Positions 1-5,301 of a DNA stretch of 5,301 nt are shown in pieces. Every line of letters begins with the position of its first letter. Positions within the stretch are counted from its first letter, which is position 1. The notes under the pieces were generated by a model, which searched no databases, had not been told where the DNA came from, and saw nothing but the letters and a program-made list of their open reading frames with translations. The DNA is taken from NCBI GenBank assembly GCA_030620285.1, contig JAUXFA010000110.1:1-5301 (forward strand), written 5' to 3'. Source of the DNA: Piscirickettsiaceae bacterium (lineage in GTDB: Bacteria > Pseudomonadota > Gammaproteobacteria > Nitrosococcales > Methylophagaceae). The translations under genes and the position numbers were made by a program.

Positions 1-294
1 CAGCCGGCTATGCTCGACTTCTATGCTGATTGGTGTGTCGATTGCAAAAGAATGGAAGCAACGACATTTAAAGATGCCAGCGTTAACACTGCTCTTAACA
101 ATACTCTTTTATTACAATTAGACATGACCGCAAATACGGCGGAGCATAAAGCCGTGTTAAAACATTTTGGCATCTTCGGACCGCCAACCATCCTATTTTT
201 TGATGCTCAGGGTAACGAGCACAATCAACAGCGCTTAGTGGGTAGTGTTTCAACAGATACCTTTATCAAACATCTAGCAATACTTCCCAACTAA
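1..294 (+). CDS. dsbD: Thiol:disulfide interchange protein DsbD, C-terminal fragment (gamma domain)
   Basis: This is the last 97 residues of a reading frame already open at base 1; the ATG at 10 is internal, since the homologous protein continues without a break upstream (Q-P-A-M-L-D). The fragment is the periplasmic thioredoxin-like gamma domain, which takes electrons from the membrane beta domain and passes them to the N-terminal alpha domain, and from there to DsbC, DsbG and cytochrome c maturation proteins. The active site is CVDC at fragment residues 12-15 in the context YADWCVDCK; E. coli has CVAC. The two acidic residues flanking the active site in E. coli (D455, E468) are matched by D6 and E19. 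GPPTILFFD near residues 60-68 carries the cis-proline loop. It ends with TAA at 292-294. The signal peptide, alpha domain and eight-helix membrane part lie outside the window. Identification rests on strong recalled similarity to the DsbD C-terminus; a free-standing thioredoxin is less likely because the frame is open at the edge. Confidence 0.9.
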   Translation, partial: QPAMLDFYADWCVDCKRMEATTFKDASVNTALNNTLLLQLDMTANTAEHKAVLKHFGIFGPPTILFFDAQGNEHNQQRLVGSVSTDTFIKHLAILPN

Positions 295-361
295 ACTGAA
301 AACCAAGAATTTTCTAGTTCGACGAATTTAGCAACAAATATCTACTTTTCTATTTAAAAAC

Positions 362-390
362 TGGACATTTATTAACTGTTGGTGCAAAAT
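362..390 (+). promoter_or_regulatory. Candidate sigma-70 promoter for aroQ-accB-accC and downstream genes
   Basis: TGGACA at 362-367 matches five of six bases of the -35 consensus. After a 17-bp spacer, CAAAAT at 385-390 matches four of six bases of the -10 consensus, including the important second A and last T. A start point near 397 would leave a leader of about 33 nt before the aroQ ATG. The bases between -10 and the start, TCGCCCC at 391-397, are almost all G/C in an otherwise AT-rich gap. Such discriminators are typical of promoters repressed by ppGpp and DksA. The rest of the 295-429 gap is AT-rich; I see no convincing terminator for dsbD in it. The assignment is by inspection only. Confidence 0.45.
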
Positions 391-429
391 TCGCCCCATA
401 TCAATGTCGATCTAGGCGCAATTATTCTG

Positions 430-867
430 ATGGCAAAATTTTTAGTATTACACGGTCCTAATTTAAACCTTCTAGGGTCGCGTGAGCCCGAACATTATGG
501 TGCCGATACACTAAGCGATATTTCGGATCGATTACAAACACAAGCAAAAAATAACGGCGATCAGCTAGAAAGTTTCCAAAGCAATTCTGAACATGAATTA
601 GTCGAAAAACTTCATACTGCACAAACCAATAACACCGACTTTATTATTATCAATCCAGCAGCATTTACACATACTAGCGTAGCATTGCGAGATGCCTTCG
701 CCGCAATTGAAATACCCTTTATCGAAGTGCATCTTTCAAATATTCATGCACGGGAATCATTCCGGCATCATTCCTATTTCTCAGACATTGCCATTGGCGT
801 GATCTGTGGCTTAGGCGCCCAAGGTTATGAACTCGCTTTACAAGCGGCCACTAAACATACTTCTTAA
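430..867 (+). CDS. aroQ: 3-dehydroquinate dehydratase, type II
   Basis: A 145-residue cytoplasmic enzyme that converts 3-dehydroquinate to 3-dehydroshikimate, the third step of the shikimate pathway; the type II enzyme is a dodecamer and works through an enolate, unlike type I AroD. The usual family length is about 145-150. Signature segments are [13 protein letters not shown] (residues 7-19), QSNSE (50-54), [10 protein letters not shown] (74-83), VHLSN (100-104) and FRHHSYFSD (111-119). Expected active-site residues are present: N11, R18, Y23 (the catalytic tyrosine), N75, H81, H101, R108 and R112. The frame stays open upstream to a TTG at 379 and a GTG at 382. I chose the ATG at 430 because family members begin M-x-x-L-V-L-H-G-P-N, and the 17 extra codons would overlap the candidate promoter. 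The ribosome site is weak: TAGG at 413-416, 13 nt before the ATG. Only 13 bp separate it from accB, implying cotranscription. Confidence 0.95.
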   Translation: MAKFLVLHGPNLNLLGSREPEHYGADTLSDISDRLQTQAKNNGDQLESFQSNSEHELVEKLHTAQTNNTDFIIINPAAFTHTSVALRDAFAAIEIPFIEVHLSNIHARESFRHHSYFSDIAIGVICGLGAQGYELALQAATKHTS

Positions 868-880
868 ATAGGACAGCTCT

Positions 881-1333
881 ATGGATATTCGTAAAATAAA
901 AAAACTAATCGATTTGATTCAGGAATCAGATGTAGCTGAAATCGAAATTCACGAAGGTGAAGAGTCTGTTCGTATTAGTCGTAATAGTTCAACGGCACCG
1001 GTCATGATGGCGGCACCGGCAATGCCGGCAGCAATTGCTGCGCCCGCGGCGGCTCCTGCAGCACCGGTTGCTGAAGCGGCACCAGCAGCCAGTAATACAG
1101 CTAACGCAGTAAAATCACCCATGGTGGGCACATTCTACCGCTCCTCATCTCCTGAAGTTGCAGCCTTTGTAGAAGTAGGCCAAACCGTCGCTGTCGGTGA
1201 TGTGATTTGCATCATAGAAGCAATGAAAATGTTCAACCAAATTGAAGCCGATCGAAGCGGTACCGTTAAATCGATTCTAGTAGAAAATGGTCATCCGGTT
1301 GAGTTTGATGAACCCTTAATTATTATCGAATAA
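881..1333 (+). CDS. accB: Biotin carboxyl carrier protein of acetyl-CoA carboxylase (BCCP)
   Basis: A 150-residue carrier subunit that shuttles the carboxyl group between biotin carboxylase (AccC) and the carboxyltransferase (AccA/AccD, not in this window) to make malonyl-CoA for fatty acid synthesis. Three parts are visible: an N-terminal region (1-35, starting [12 protein letters not shown]), an Ala/Pro-rich flexible linker (about 39-72), and the C-terminal biotinyl domain (about 78-150). The biotin acceptor is K116 within EAMKM (113-117). The segment SSSPEVAA (88-95) corresponds to the 'thumb' that marks bacterial AccB rather than other lipoyl/biotinyl domains. E. coli AccB has 156 residues; the difference lies mainly in the linker. 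The start is fixed by an in-frame TAG at 869-871 and by AGGA at 870-873, seven bases before the ATG, the best ribosome site in the window. The linker DNA is much more GC-rich than its surroundings, as expected from Ala/Pro codons. In E. coli AccB also represses its own operon; nothing here tests that. Confidence 0.97.
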   Translation: MDIRKIKKLIDLIQESDVAEIEIHEGEESVRISRNSSTAPVMMAAPAMPAAIAAPAAAPAAPVAEAAPAASNTANAVKSPMVGTFYRSSSPEVAAFVEVGQTVAVGDVICIIEAMKMFNQIEADRSGTVKSILVENGHPVEFDEPLIIIE

Positions 1334-1371
1334 TTAATACTTTCTGATAATTCTAAACACGGATATAAACC

Positions 1372-2712
1372 ATGATCGATAAAATTGTTATTGCAAACCG
1401 AGGGGAAATTGCCCTCCGTATTCTAAGAGCCTGTAAAGAGTTAGGCATCAAAACTGTTGCTGTTCACTCTGATGTTGACCGTGAGTTAAAACACGTTCTA
1501 CTGGCAGATGAAACGGTCTGTATTGGACCGGCGGCATCTTCTGATAGTTACTTAAATATACCCGCACTGATCAGTGCAGCTGAAATTACCGATGCTTCAG
1601 CCATTCATCCCGGTTACGGATTCTTATCTGAAAATGCTGATTTTGCTGAACGAGAAGAAAATAGTGGTTTTATATTTATTGGCCCTCGTGCAGAAACAAT
1701 CCGCTTAATGGGTGATAAAGTATCGGCTATTGCGGCAATGAAAGAAGCTGGTGTGCCATGTGTGCCCGGTTCTGATGGCCCATTAGGTGATGATGATGAA
1801 ACCAATCTAAACCTTGCTCGAAACATTGGCTATCCTATTATCATCAAAGCTTCCGGTGGTGGTGGTGGTCGCGGTATGCGAGAAGTACATAGTGAAGCGC
1901 ACCTATTAAATGCCATCGCTTTAACACGCAGCGAATCTAAAGCACTCTTCCATAATGATATGATTTATATGGAAAAGTTTTTAGAAGATCCGCGTCATAT
2001 TGAATTCCAAGTATTGGCCGATCAACACGGAAATGCCATTCATTTAGGTGAGCGTGATTGTTCTATGCAACGCCGACACCAAAAGGTAGTAGAAGAAGCC
2101 CCAGCACCTGGTATTTCGCCAGAACTCCGTGATCATATGGGTAAGATTTGTGCTGATGCCTGCATCAGAATTGGTTATCGTGGTGCCGGCACCTTTGAGT
2201 TTTTATACCAAGATGGTGAATTCTATTTTATTGAAATGAATACCCGTATTCAGGTTGAACATCCCGTATCTGAACGAATCACCAATACCGATCTGGTCGC
2301 CGAGCAAATTCGAATTGCTGCTGGCAAACCATTATCACTAACGCAAGAAGATATCGTCATTCGCGGCCATGCCATTGAATGTCGTATCAATGCTGAAGAT
2401 TCAAAAACCTTTATGCCCAGCCCTGGTACTATCACTCATTACCATGCTCCTGGTGGCGCGGGTATTCGAATGGATTCGCATGTCTATAGCGGTTATCGTG
2501 TACCACCAAATTATGATTCACTTATCGGCAAATTGATTGTTTATGGTCGAACGCGAGAATCTGCGATAGCCCGGATGAAAACAGCATTAAGTGAAATTGG
2601 TATTGAAGGCATTAATACCAATGTGCAGTTACAGCGCGACATCATTGATGATCCTAACTTCCAAGAAGGTGGTACCAATATCCACTATCTTGAAAAAAAA
2701 TTAGGTCTCTAG
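1372..2712 (+). CDS. accC: Biotin carboxylase subunit of acetyl-CoA carboxylase
   Basis: A 446-residue ATP-grasp enzyme that carboxylates the biotin on AccB using ATP and bicarbonate; it forms a cytoplasmic homodimer. The N-terminal domain opens with [13 protein letters not shown] (residues 4-16), followed by [10 protein letters not shown] (79-88). The ATP-grasp part has the glycine-rich lid [10 protein letters not shown] (161-170), and the biotin carboxylase C-terminal domain ends HYLEKKLGL. Catalytic and nucleotide-binding residues keep the E. coli numbering exactly: K116, K159, H209, K238, E276, E288, R292, Q294, V295, E296 and R338. The length is close to the E. coli protein (449). The start is fixed by an in-frame TAA at 1366-1368, two codons upstream; GGA at 1361-1363 is a moderate ribosome site. 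The 38-bp gap after accB is the largest inside the aroQ-fis cluster. The protein aligns without gaps over its active site, so I see no reason to assign it to propionyl-CoA or pyruvate carboxylase. Confidence 0.98.
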   Translation: MIDKIVIANRGEIALRILRACKELGIKTVAVHSDVDRELKHVLLADETVCIGPAASSDSYLNIPALISAAEITDASAIHPGYGFLSENADFAEREENSGFIFIGPRAETIRLMGDKVSAIAAMKEAGVPCVPGSDGPLGDDDETNLNLARNIGYPIIIKASGGGGGRGMREVHSEAHLLNAIALTRSESKALFHNDMIYMEKFLEDPRHIEFQVLADQHGNAIHLGERDCSMQRRHQKVVEEAPAPGISPELRDHMGKICADACIRIGYRGAGTFEFLYQDGEFYFIEMNTRIQVEHPVSERITNTDLVAEQIRIAAGKPLSLTQEDIVIRGHAIECRINAEDSKTFMPSPGTITHYHAPGGAGIRMDSHVYSGYRVPPNYDSLIGKLIVYGRTRESAIARMKTALSEIGIEGINTNVQLQRDIIDDPNFQEGGTNIHYLEKKLGL

Positions 2713-2728
2713 CTACTACCTAGATCCT
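2703..2728 (+). other. Possible small RNA hairpin across the accC stop codon, before prmA
   Basis: TCTAG at 2708-2712 is complementary to CTAGA at 2720-2724, with a seven-base loop between. Across a small internal loop, AGG at 2703-2705 can also pair with CCT at 2726-2728. The accC stop (TAG, 2710-2712) lies in the left arm. There is no following T-run, so it is not an intrinsic terminator. The short stem is weak and could be chance. Confidence 0.2.
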
Positions 2729-2732
2729 TCTT

Positions 2733-3608
2733 ATGGCTTGGATTCAATTTATCTTTGACAGTACACCTGATGCTGCCGATCATTTATCTGATCTATTATC
2801 AGAATGTGGCGCAGGCGCTGTAACATTTCAAGATAATGCCGATCAACCAATCTACGAACCAGAAATTGGCTCCACGCCATTATGGGCAGCTACCAATGTT
2901 GTGGCTTTATTTGATGCCGAAACCGACACTGACCGTATTATTTCGATGTTGAGTAATATGCTTACACCTCAAGCTGTACCTCACTACCGTATTGAGGCTG
3001 TCGAAGATAAAGACTGGGTACGTGAATGGATGGATAACTTCCACCCAATGCAGTTTGGTGTCAAATTATGGATTTGCCCAAGCTGGCATAAGCCGCCACA
3101 AAAAAACGCTGTCAATATTATGCTTGACCCAGGTTTAGCCTTTGGTACTGGAACACATCCAACGACCGCTTTATGTCTAAATTGGCTAGATCAAGCCGAT
3201 ATAAAAGATAAACTTGTCATTGATTATGGCTGTGGCAGCGGCATCTTGGCTATTGCTGCAGCGTTATTAGGTGCCAAAAGAGTTATTGCTGTTGATACCG
3301 ACCCTCAAGCATTAGAAGCGACTCAAGCTAATGCCGAACGTAATAAAGTGCAAATAGAGACCTACCTACCAAATAGCTGTCCTGATCTAAGCTGTGATGT
3401 ATTATTAGCCAATATTTTGGCTGGGCCATTACAAACACTTTCTGAACGATTTGCTATTTTAACCAAGTCCGGCGCTGCTATTGTTTTATCCGGTATTTTA
3501 ACCAGCCAAGCAGACGATGTCCGTCAATGCTACCAAAACTGGTTTGATATGGAAGCCGCTGTCGTAAAAGAAGAATGGATCCGACTTATAGGCCAAAAAC
3601 GCTCATGA
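2733..3608 (+). CDS. prmA: Ribosomal protein L11 methyltransferase
   Basis: A 291-residue S-adenosylmethionine-dependent class I methyltransferase that trimethylates amino groups of ribosomal protein L11 (E. coli PrmA has 293 residues). The N-terminal substrate-recognition domain starts MAWIQFIFD. The linker region carries EDKDWVREWMDNFHPM (91-106). LDPGLAFGTGTHPTT (131-145) is the PrmA signature. The catalytic domain has the SAM-binding motif I DYGCGSG (164-170), an acidic motif II near VDTDP (187-191), and the NILAGPL motif (227-233). The start is certain: an in-frame TAG at 2721-2723 lies four codons upstream and no other start codon intervenes. It has no recognisable Shine-Dalgarno sequence; the upstream bases are pyrimidine-rich, suggesting low or coupled translation. 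Its stop codon overlaps the dusB start by ATGA. In E. coli L11 methylation is dispensable, so a modest expression level would be tolerable. Confidence 0.97.
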   Translation: MAWIQFIFDSTPDAADHLSDLLSECGAGAVTFQDNADQPIYEPEIGSTPLWAATNVVALFDAETDTDRIISMLSNMLTPQAVPHYRIEAVEDKDWVREWMDNFHPMQFGVKLWICPSWHKPPQKNAVNIMLDPGLAFGTGTHPTTALCLNWLDQADIKDKLVIDYGCGSGILAIAAALLGAKRVIAVDTDPQALEATQANAERNKVQIETYLPNSCPDLSCDVLLANILAGPLQTLSERFAILTKSGAAIVLSGILTSQADDVRQCYQNWFDMEAAVVKEEWIRLIGQKRS

Positions 3609-4591
3609 AGATCGGCCAATACACTCTGCCTAATAATTTATTCCTCGCCCCCATGGCTGGCGTCACCGATCGGCCTTTTCGACAATTATGTCGTCGTTTA
3701 GGTGCTGGCATGGTGATCTCTGAAATGATCACAGCAAACAAGTCCTTATGGGCAAGCAAAAAGTCATTATTACGAGCAAATCATGATGGCGAACCAGAGC
3801 CTCGCGCAATTCAAATAGCAGGCACCGATCCTGAAATGATGGCTGAAGCCGCCCAACATAATGTTAAACAAGGCGCCCATATTATTGATATTAATATGGG
3901 CTGCCCTGCTAAAAAAGTTTGTAATGTTATGGCGGGTTCGGCTTTATTACAAAATGAAAAACTCGTCGGTGAAATATTAGAATCTGTCGTCAAAGCAGTG
4001 AATGTACCGGTCACCCTAAAGATCCGCACAGGCTGGGATCACCAACATCGTAATGGAGTCTCTATTGCTCAAATTGCAGAGCAATCTGGCATTCAAGCAT
4101 TAGCTGTTCACGGTCGTACTCGTGCAGATGCCTACCGTGGTGATGCAGAATACGACACTATTGCTGAAATTAAATCAGCCATTGCTATTCCTGTTATTGC
4201 CAATGGCGATATTTCAAGCCCCGAAAAAGTAAAACAGGTATTAGATTATACTCAAGCAGATGCAGTCATGATTGGCCGTGCAGCACAAGGTAACCCATGG
4301 ATCTTCCAGCAAATTAATCACTATCTGACCCATGGTGAATATTTAGCGGCACCTACCGTAACTGAAATTCGCCAAACCTTGATCGAACATTTACATACTC
4401 TGTATGATTTCTATGGCGATTACACCGGTGTCCGTATGGCTCGAAAGCATATTGCTTGGTATAGCAAAGGTTTTCGCGATGGCAATCCATTCCGTCAGCA
4501 AATGAACCTACTTGAATATCCGCAGCAACAACTAGATTTCACTGAACAGTTTTTTACAAAACTGGCTCAACAGGATACGATTACTGCATGA
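3605..4591 (+). CDS. dusB: tRNA-dihydrouridine synthase B
   Basis: A 328-residue FMN enzyme that reduces uridine to dihydrouridine in the D-loop of tRNAs (position 17 in E. coli). The TIM-barrel part begins with APMAGVTDRPFR (residues 15-26). The FMN-binding and catalytic motifs are INMGCPAKKV (96-105) with catalytic Cys100, LKIRTGW (138-144), VHGRTR (168-173), ANGD (199-202) and IGRAAQGNPW (223-232). The C-terminal helical tRNA-binding domain follows, with RMARKHIAWY (277-286). The length fits the DusB subfamily (E. coli 321). An in-frame ATG at 3575 would add ten residues, but the family starts M-x-I-G-Q-Y and the ATG at 3605 forms an ATGA overlap with the prmA stop, so I use 3605. AGG lies at 3590-3592, rather far (12 nt) upstream, consistent with translational coupling to prmA. 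It also overlaps fis by ATGA at 4588-4591. Confidence 0.96.
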   Translation: MKIGQYTLPNNLFLAPMAGVTDRPFRQLCRRLGAGMVISEMITANKSLWASKKSLLRANHDGEPEPRAIQIAGTDPEMMAEAAQHNVKQGAHIIDINMGCPAKKVCNVMAGSALLQNEKLVGEILESVVKAVNVPVTLKIRTGWDHQHRNGVSIAQIAEQSGIQALAVHGRTRADAYRGDAEYDTIAEIKSAIAIPVIANGDISSPEKVKQVLDYTQADAVMIGRAAQGNPWIFQQINHYLTHGEYLAAPTVTEIRQTLIEHLHTLYDFYGDYTGVRMARKHIAWYSKGFRDGNPFRQQMNLLEYPQQQLDFTEQFFTKLAQQDTITA

Positions 4592-4875
4592 CTAAACTGT
4601 TAAAAAAGTCCACAACTGATTTTGACTTGACGGTAGCGGCCGAACAGTCACATGAACCATTAAGCCAATGTGTCGAAAATGCCCTAAAAGATTACTTTAA
4701 TCATTTGGATGGCCATCAAGCCGCCAATCTTTATGATATGTTTTTAGCAGAAGTTGAAGCACCACTATTAAAAACCACTCTTGAACATGTAAATGGCAAT
4801 CAAAGCCGTGCTGCCGAGATCTTAGGATTAAATCGCGGCACTCTTCGAAAAAAATTAAAAACTTATGGTTTATGA
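4588..4875 (+). CDS. fis: DNA-binding protein Fis (factor for inversion stimulation)
   Basis: A 95-residue nucleoid-associated protein that bends DNA as a homodimer and activates rRNA and tRNA promoters during rapid growth (E. coli Fis has 98 residues). Residues 1-24 are variable and Lys/Thr-rich. Helices A and B follow, around residues 25-65 (CVENALKDYFNHLDG...LYDMFLAEVEAPLL). The C-terminal helix-turn-helix is GNQSRAAEILGLNRGTLRKKLKTYG (70-94). DNA-contact residues known from E. coli are kept with an offset of two: N71, S73 (Thr in E. coli), N82, R83, T85, R87, K88 and K89. The first residues differ from the E. coli beta-hairpin region needed for recombinase stimulation, so that activity cannot be assumed. 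Its ATG overlaps the dusB stop (ATGA); AGGA at 4572-4575 lies 12 nt upstream. Unlike the enterobacterial operon, there is no intergenic promoter region before dusB. An NtrC-type C-terminal HTH is excluded by the complete Fis architecture. Confidence 0.97.
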   Translation: MTKLLKKSTTDFDLTVAAEQSHEPLSQCVENALKDYFNHLDGHQAANLYDMFLAEVEAPLLKTTLEHVNGNQSRAAEILGLNRGTLRKKLKTYGL

Positions 4876-4910
4876 CGGAGCATTTTGCATACCGTTATAT
4901 CCTCAACTAA
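4872..4910 (+). CDS. Possible 12-codon mini-ORF bridging fis and purH
   Basis: ATG at 4872-4874 overlaps the fis stop by ATGA and opens a frame encoding MTEHFAYRYILN, ending in TAA at 4908-4910, ten bases before the purH ATG. No Shine-Dalgarno site precedes it, so it could only be translated by ribosomes finishing fis. It might pass ribosomes on toward purH, but a frame this short arises easily by chance. I recognise no homologue. Confidence 0.15.
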   Translation: MTEHFAYRYILN

Positions 4911-4920
4911 GAGAACATAA

Positions 4921-5301
4921 ATGAACAAAATCCAACGGGCACTGCTCAGCGTGTCAGATAAATCAGGTATCTTAGAACTTGCGCAACAACTCGATAATCT
5001 AGGTATTGAATTACTCTCCACCGGTGGCACAGCCAAATTATTACAACAAGCAGGACTCCCCGTAAAAGAAGTCTCTGAACATACCGGCTTTCCGGAGATG
5101 ATGGATGGCCGCATTAAAACCTTGCACCCAAAAATTCATGGCGGTTTATTAGCTCGTCGAGGCATTGATGAAGCCATTATGGCCGAACATGATATTGCCC
5201 CGATTGATTTGGTTGTAGTCAATTTATATCCATTTGAAGCCACTATTGCTCGTGATGATTGCACGTTGCCAATGGCGATTGAAAATATTGATATTGGCGG
5301 C
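4921..5301 (+). CDS. purH: Bifunctional AICAR formyltransferase / IMP cyclohydrolase, N-terminal part
   Basis: The first 127 residues of PurH, open at the right edge of the window; the full protein is usually about 520-530 residues. PurH catalyses the last two steps of IMP synthesis. This part is the MGS-like IMP cyclohydrolase domain; the formyltransferase domain would lie beyond the window. Motifs visible are [11 protein letters not shown] (7-17), LLSTGGTA (31-38), [20 protein letters not shown] (56-75), VVVNLYPF (98-105) and ENIDIGG (121-127), the last running to the edge. The start is certain because TAA at 4918-4920 lies directly before the ATG in the same frame. A purine-rich AAGAGA at 4909-4914 serves as the ribosome site. 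The 45-bp gap after fis contains no terminator and no obvious PurR operator (consensus ACGCAAACGTTTGCGT), so purH is probably at least partly read through from the fis transcript. Confidence 0.96.
   Translation, partial: MNKIQRALLSVSDKSGILELAQQLDNLGIELLSTGGTAKLLQQAGLPVKEVSEHTGFPEMMDGRIKTLHPKIHGGLLARRGIDEAIMAEHDIAPIDLVVVNLYPFEATIARDDCTLPMAIENIDIGG

Noticed and set aside
301..330. Intrinsic terminator after dsbD
   Set aside because: Only a five-base AT-rich stem with one G-T pair (AGTTC/GAATT) and a three-base loop, with no following T-run.
404..415. Three-codon open frame (ATG TCG ATC TAG) in the predicted aroQ leader
   Set aside because: Too short and without a ribosome site; nothing distinguishes it from chance.
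379..429. N-terminal extension of aroQ from an upstream TTG or GTG (17 extra codons)
   Set aside because: The extension has no similarity to the family, whose members start at the equivalent of the ATG at 430, and it overlaps the candidate promoter.
949..1131. Minus-strand Ala/Gly-rich open frame
   Set aside because: It is the reverse complement of the low-complexity AccB linker, an expected artefact of GC-rich Ala codons.
1614..2435. Two minus-strand open frames inside accC (1614-1826 and 2250-2435)
   Set aside because: Both lie wholly opposite conserved accC codons and resemble no known protein.
3575..3604. Upstream ATG for dusB adding ten residues
   Set aside because: The family N-terminus M-x-I-G-Q-Y fits the ATG at 3605, which also forms the ATGA overlap; the extra residues are prmA coding read in another frame.
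3811..4029. Minus-strand open frame inside dusB
   Set aside because: Shadow of the conserved dusB catalytic region; no recognisable protein features.
4872..4901. Separate purH promoter (ATGACG, 18 bp, TATATC) or a PurR operator in the fis-purH gap
   Set aside because: Only four of six matches in each hexamer with a suboptimal spacer, and no PurR-like palindrome; not enough to annotate.
4863..5114. Minus-strand open frame opposite the fis end and purH start
   Set aside because: Overlaps strongly conserved purH codons; cysteine- and serine-rich translation without family resemblance.

Overview
This window looks like conserved chromosomal DNA from a moderate-GC (roughly low-40s percent by eye) gammaproteobacterium. 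All eight genes lie on the + strand in the order dsbD(3' end) - aroQ - accB - accC - prmA - dusB - fis - purH(5' end). A dusB-fis pair is a gammaproteobacterial signature, and an aroQ-accB-accC-prmA...dusB-fis-purH order is known from pseudomonad-like lineages. Enterobacteria use a type I dehydroquinase and have no aroQ here. The modest GC and AT-rich gaps would suit marine groups such as Methylophaga or Cycloclasticus, but that placement is only a guess.

Layout: 1-294 is the end of the thiol-disulfide interchange protein DsbD (C-terminal thioredoxin-like domain). 295-429 is the only sizeable gap (135 bp). It holds a good sigma-70-type promoter candidate with a GC-rich discriminator, which probably drives what follows. 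430-867 is aroQ (type II 3-dehydroquinate dehydratase, shikimate pathway). 881-1333 and 1372-2712 are accB and accC (biotin carrier and biotin carboxylase of acetyl-CoA carboxylase). 2733-3608 is prmA (ribosomal protein L11 methyltransferase). 3605-4591 is dusB (tRNA dihydrouridine synthase). 4588-4875 is fis (nucleoid protein and growth-rate regulator). 4921-5301 is the start of purH (late purine synthesis).

From aroQ to fis the gaps are 13, 38, 20, -4 and -4 bp, with no convincing terminator, so these six genes look like one transcription unit; purH follows fis after 45 bp. The products all serve growth: aromatic precursors, the first step of fatty acid synthesis, ribosome and tRNA modification, a growth-phase regulator, and purines. 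Key catalytic residues are intact in every gene, and I see no frameshift, mobile element, tRNA, rRNA or CRISPR.

I found no undescribed system. What deserves a second look is regulatory: the fused prmA-dusB-fis junctions leave no room for the usual promoter ahead of dusB-fis, a 12-codon reading frame bridges fis and purH, prmA has no visible Shine-Dalgarno site, and the aroQ-acc promoter candidate has features of stringent control.
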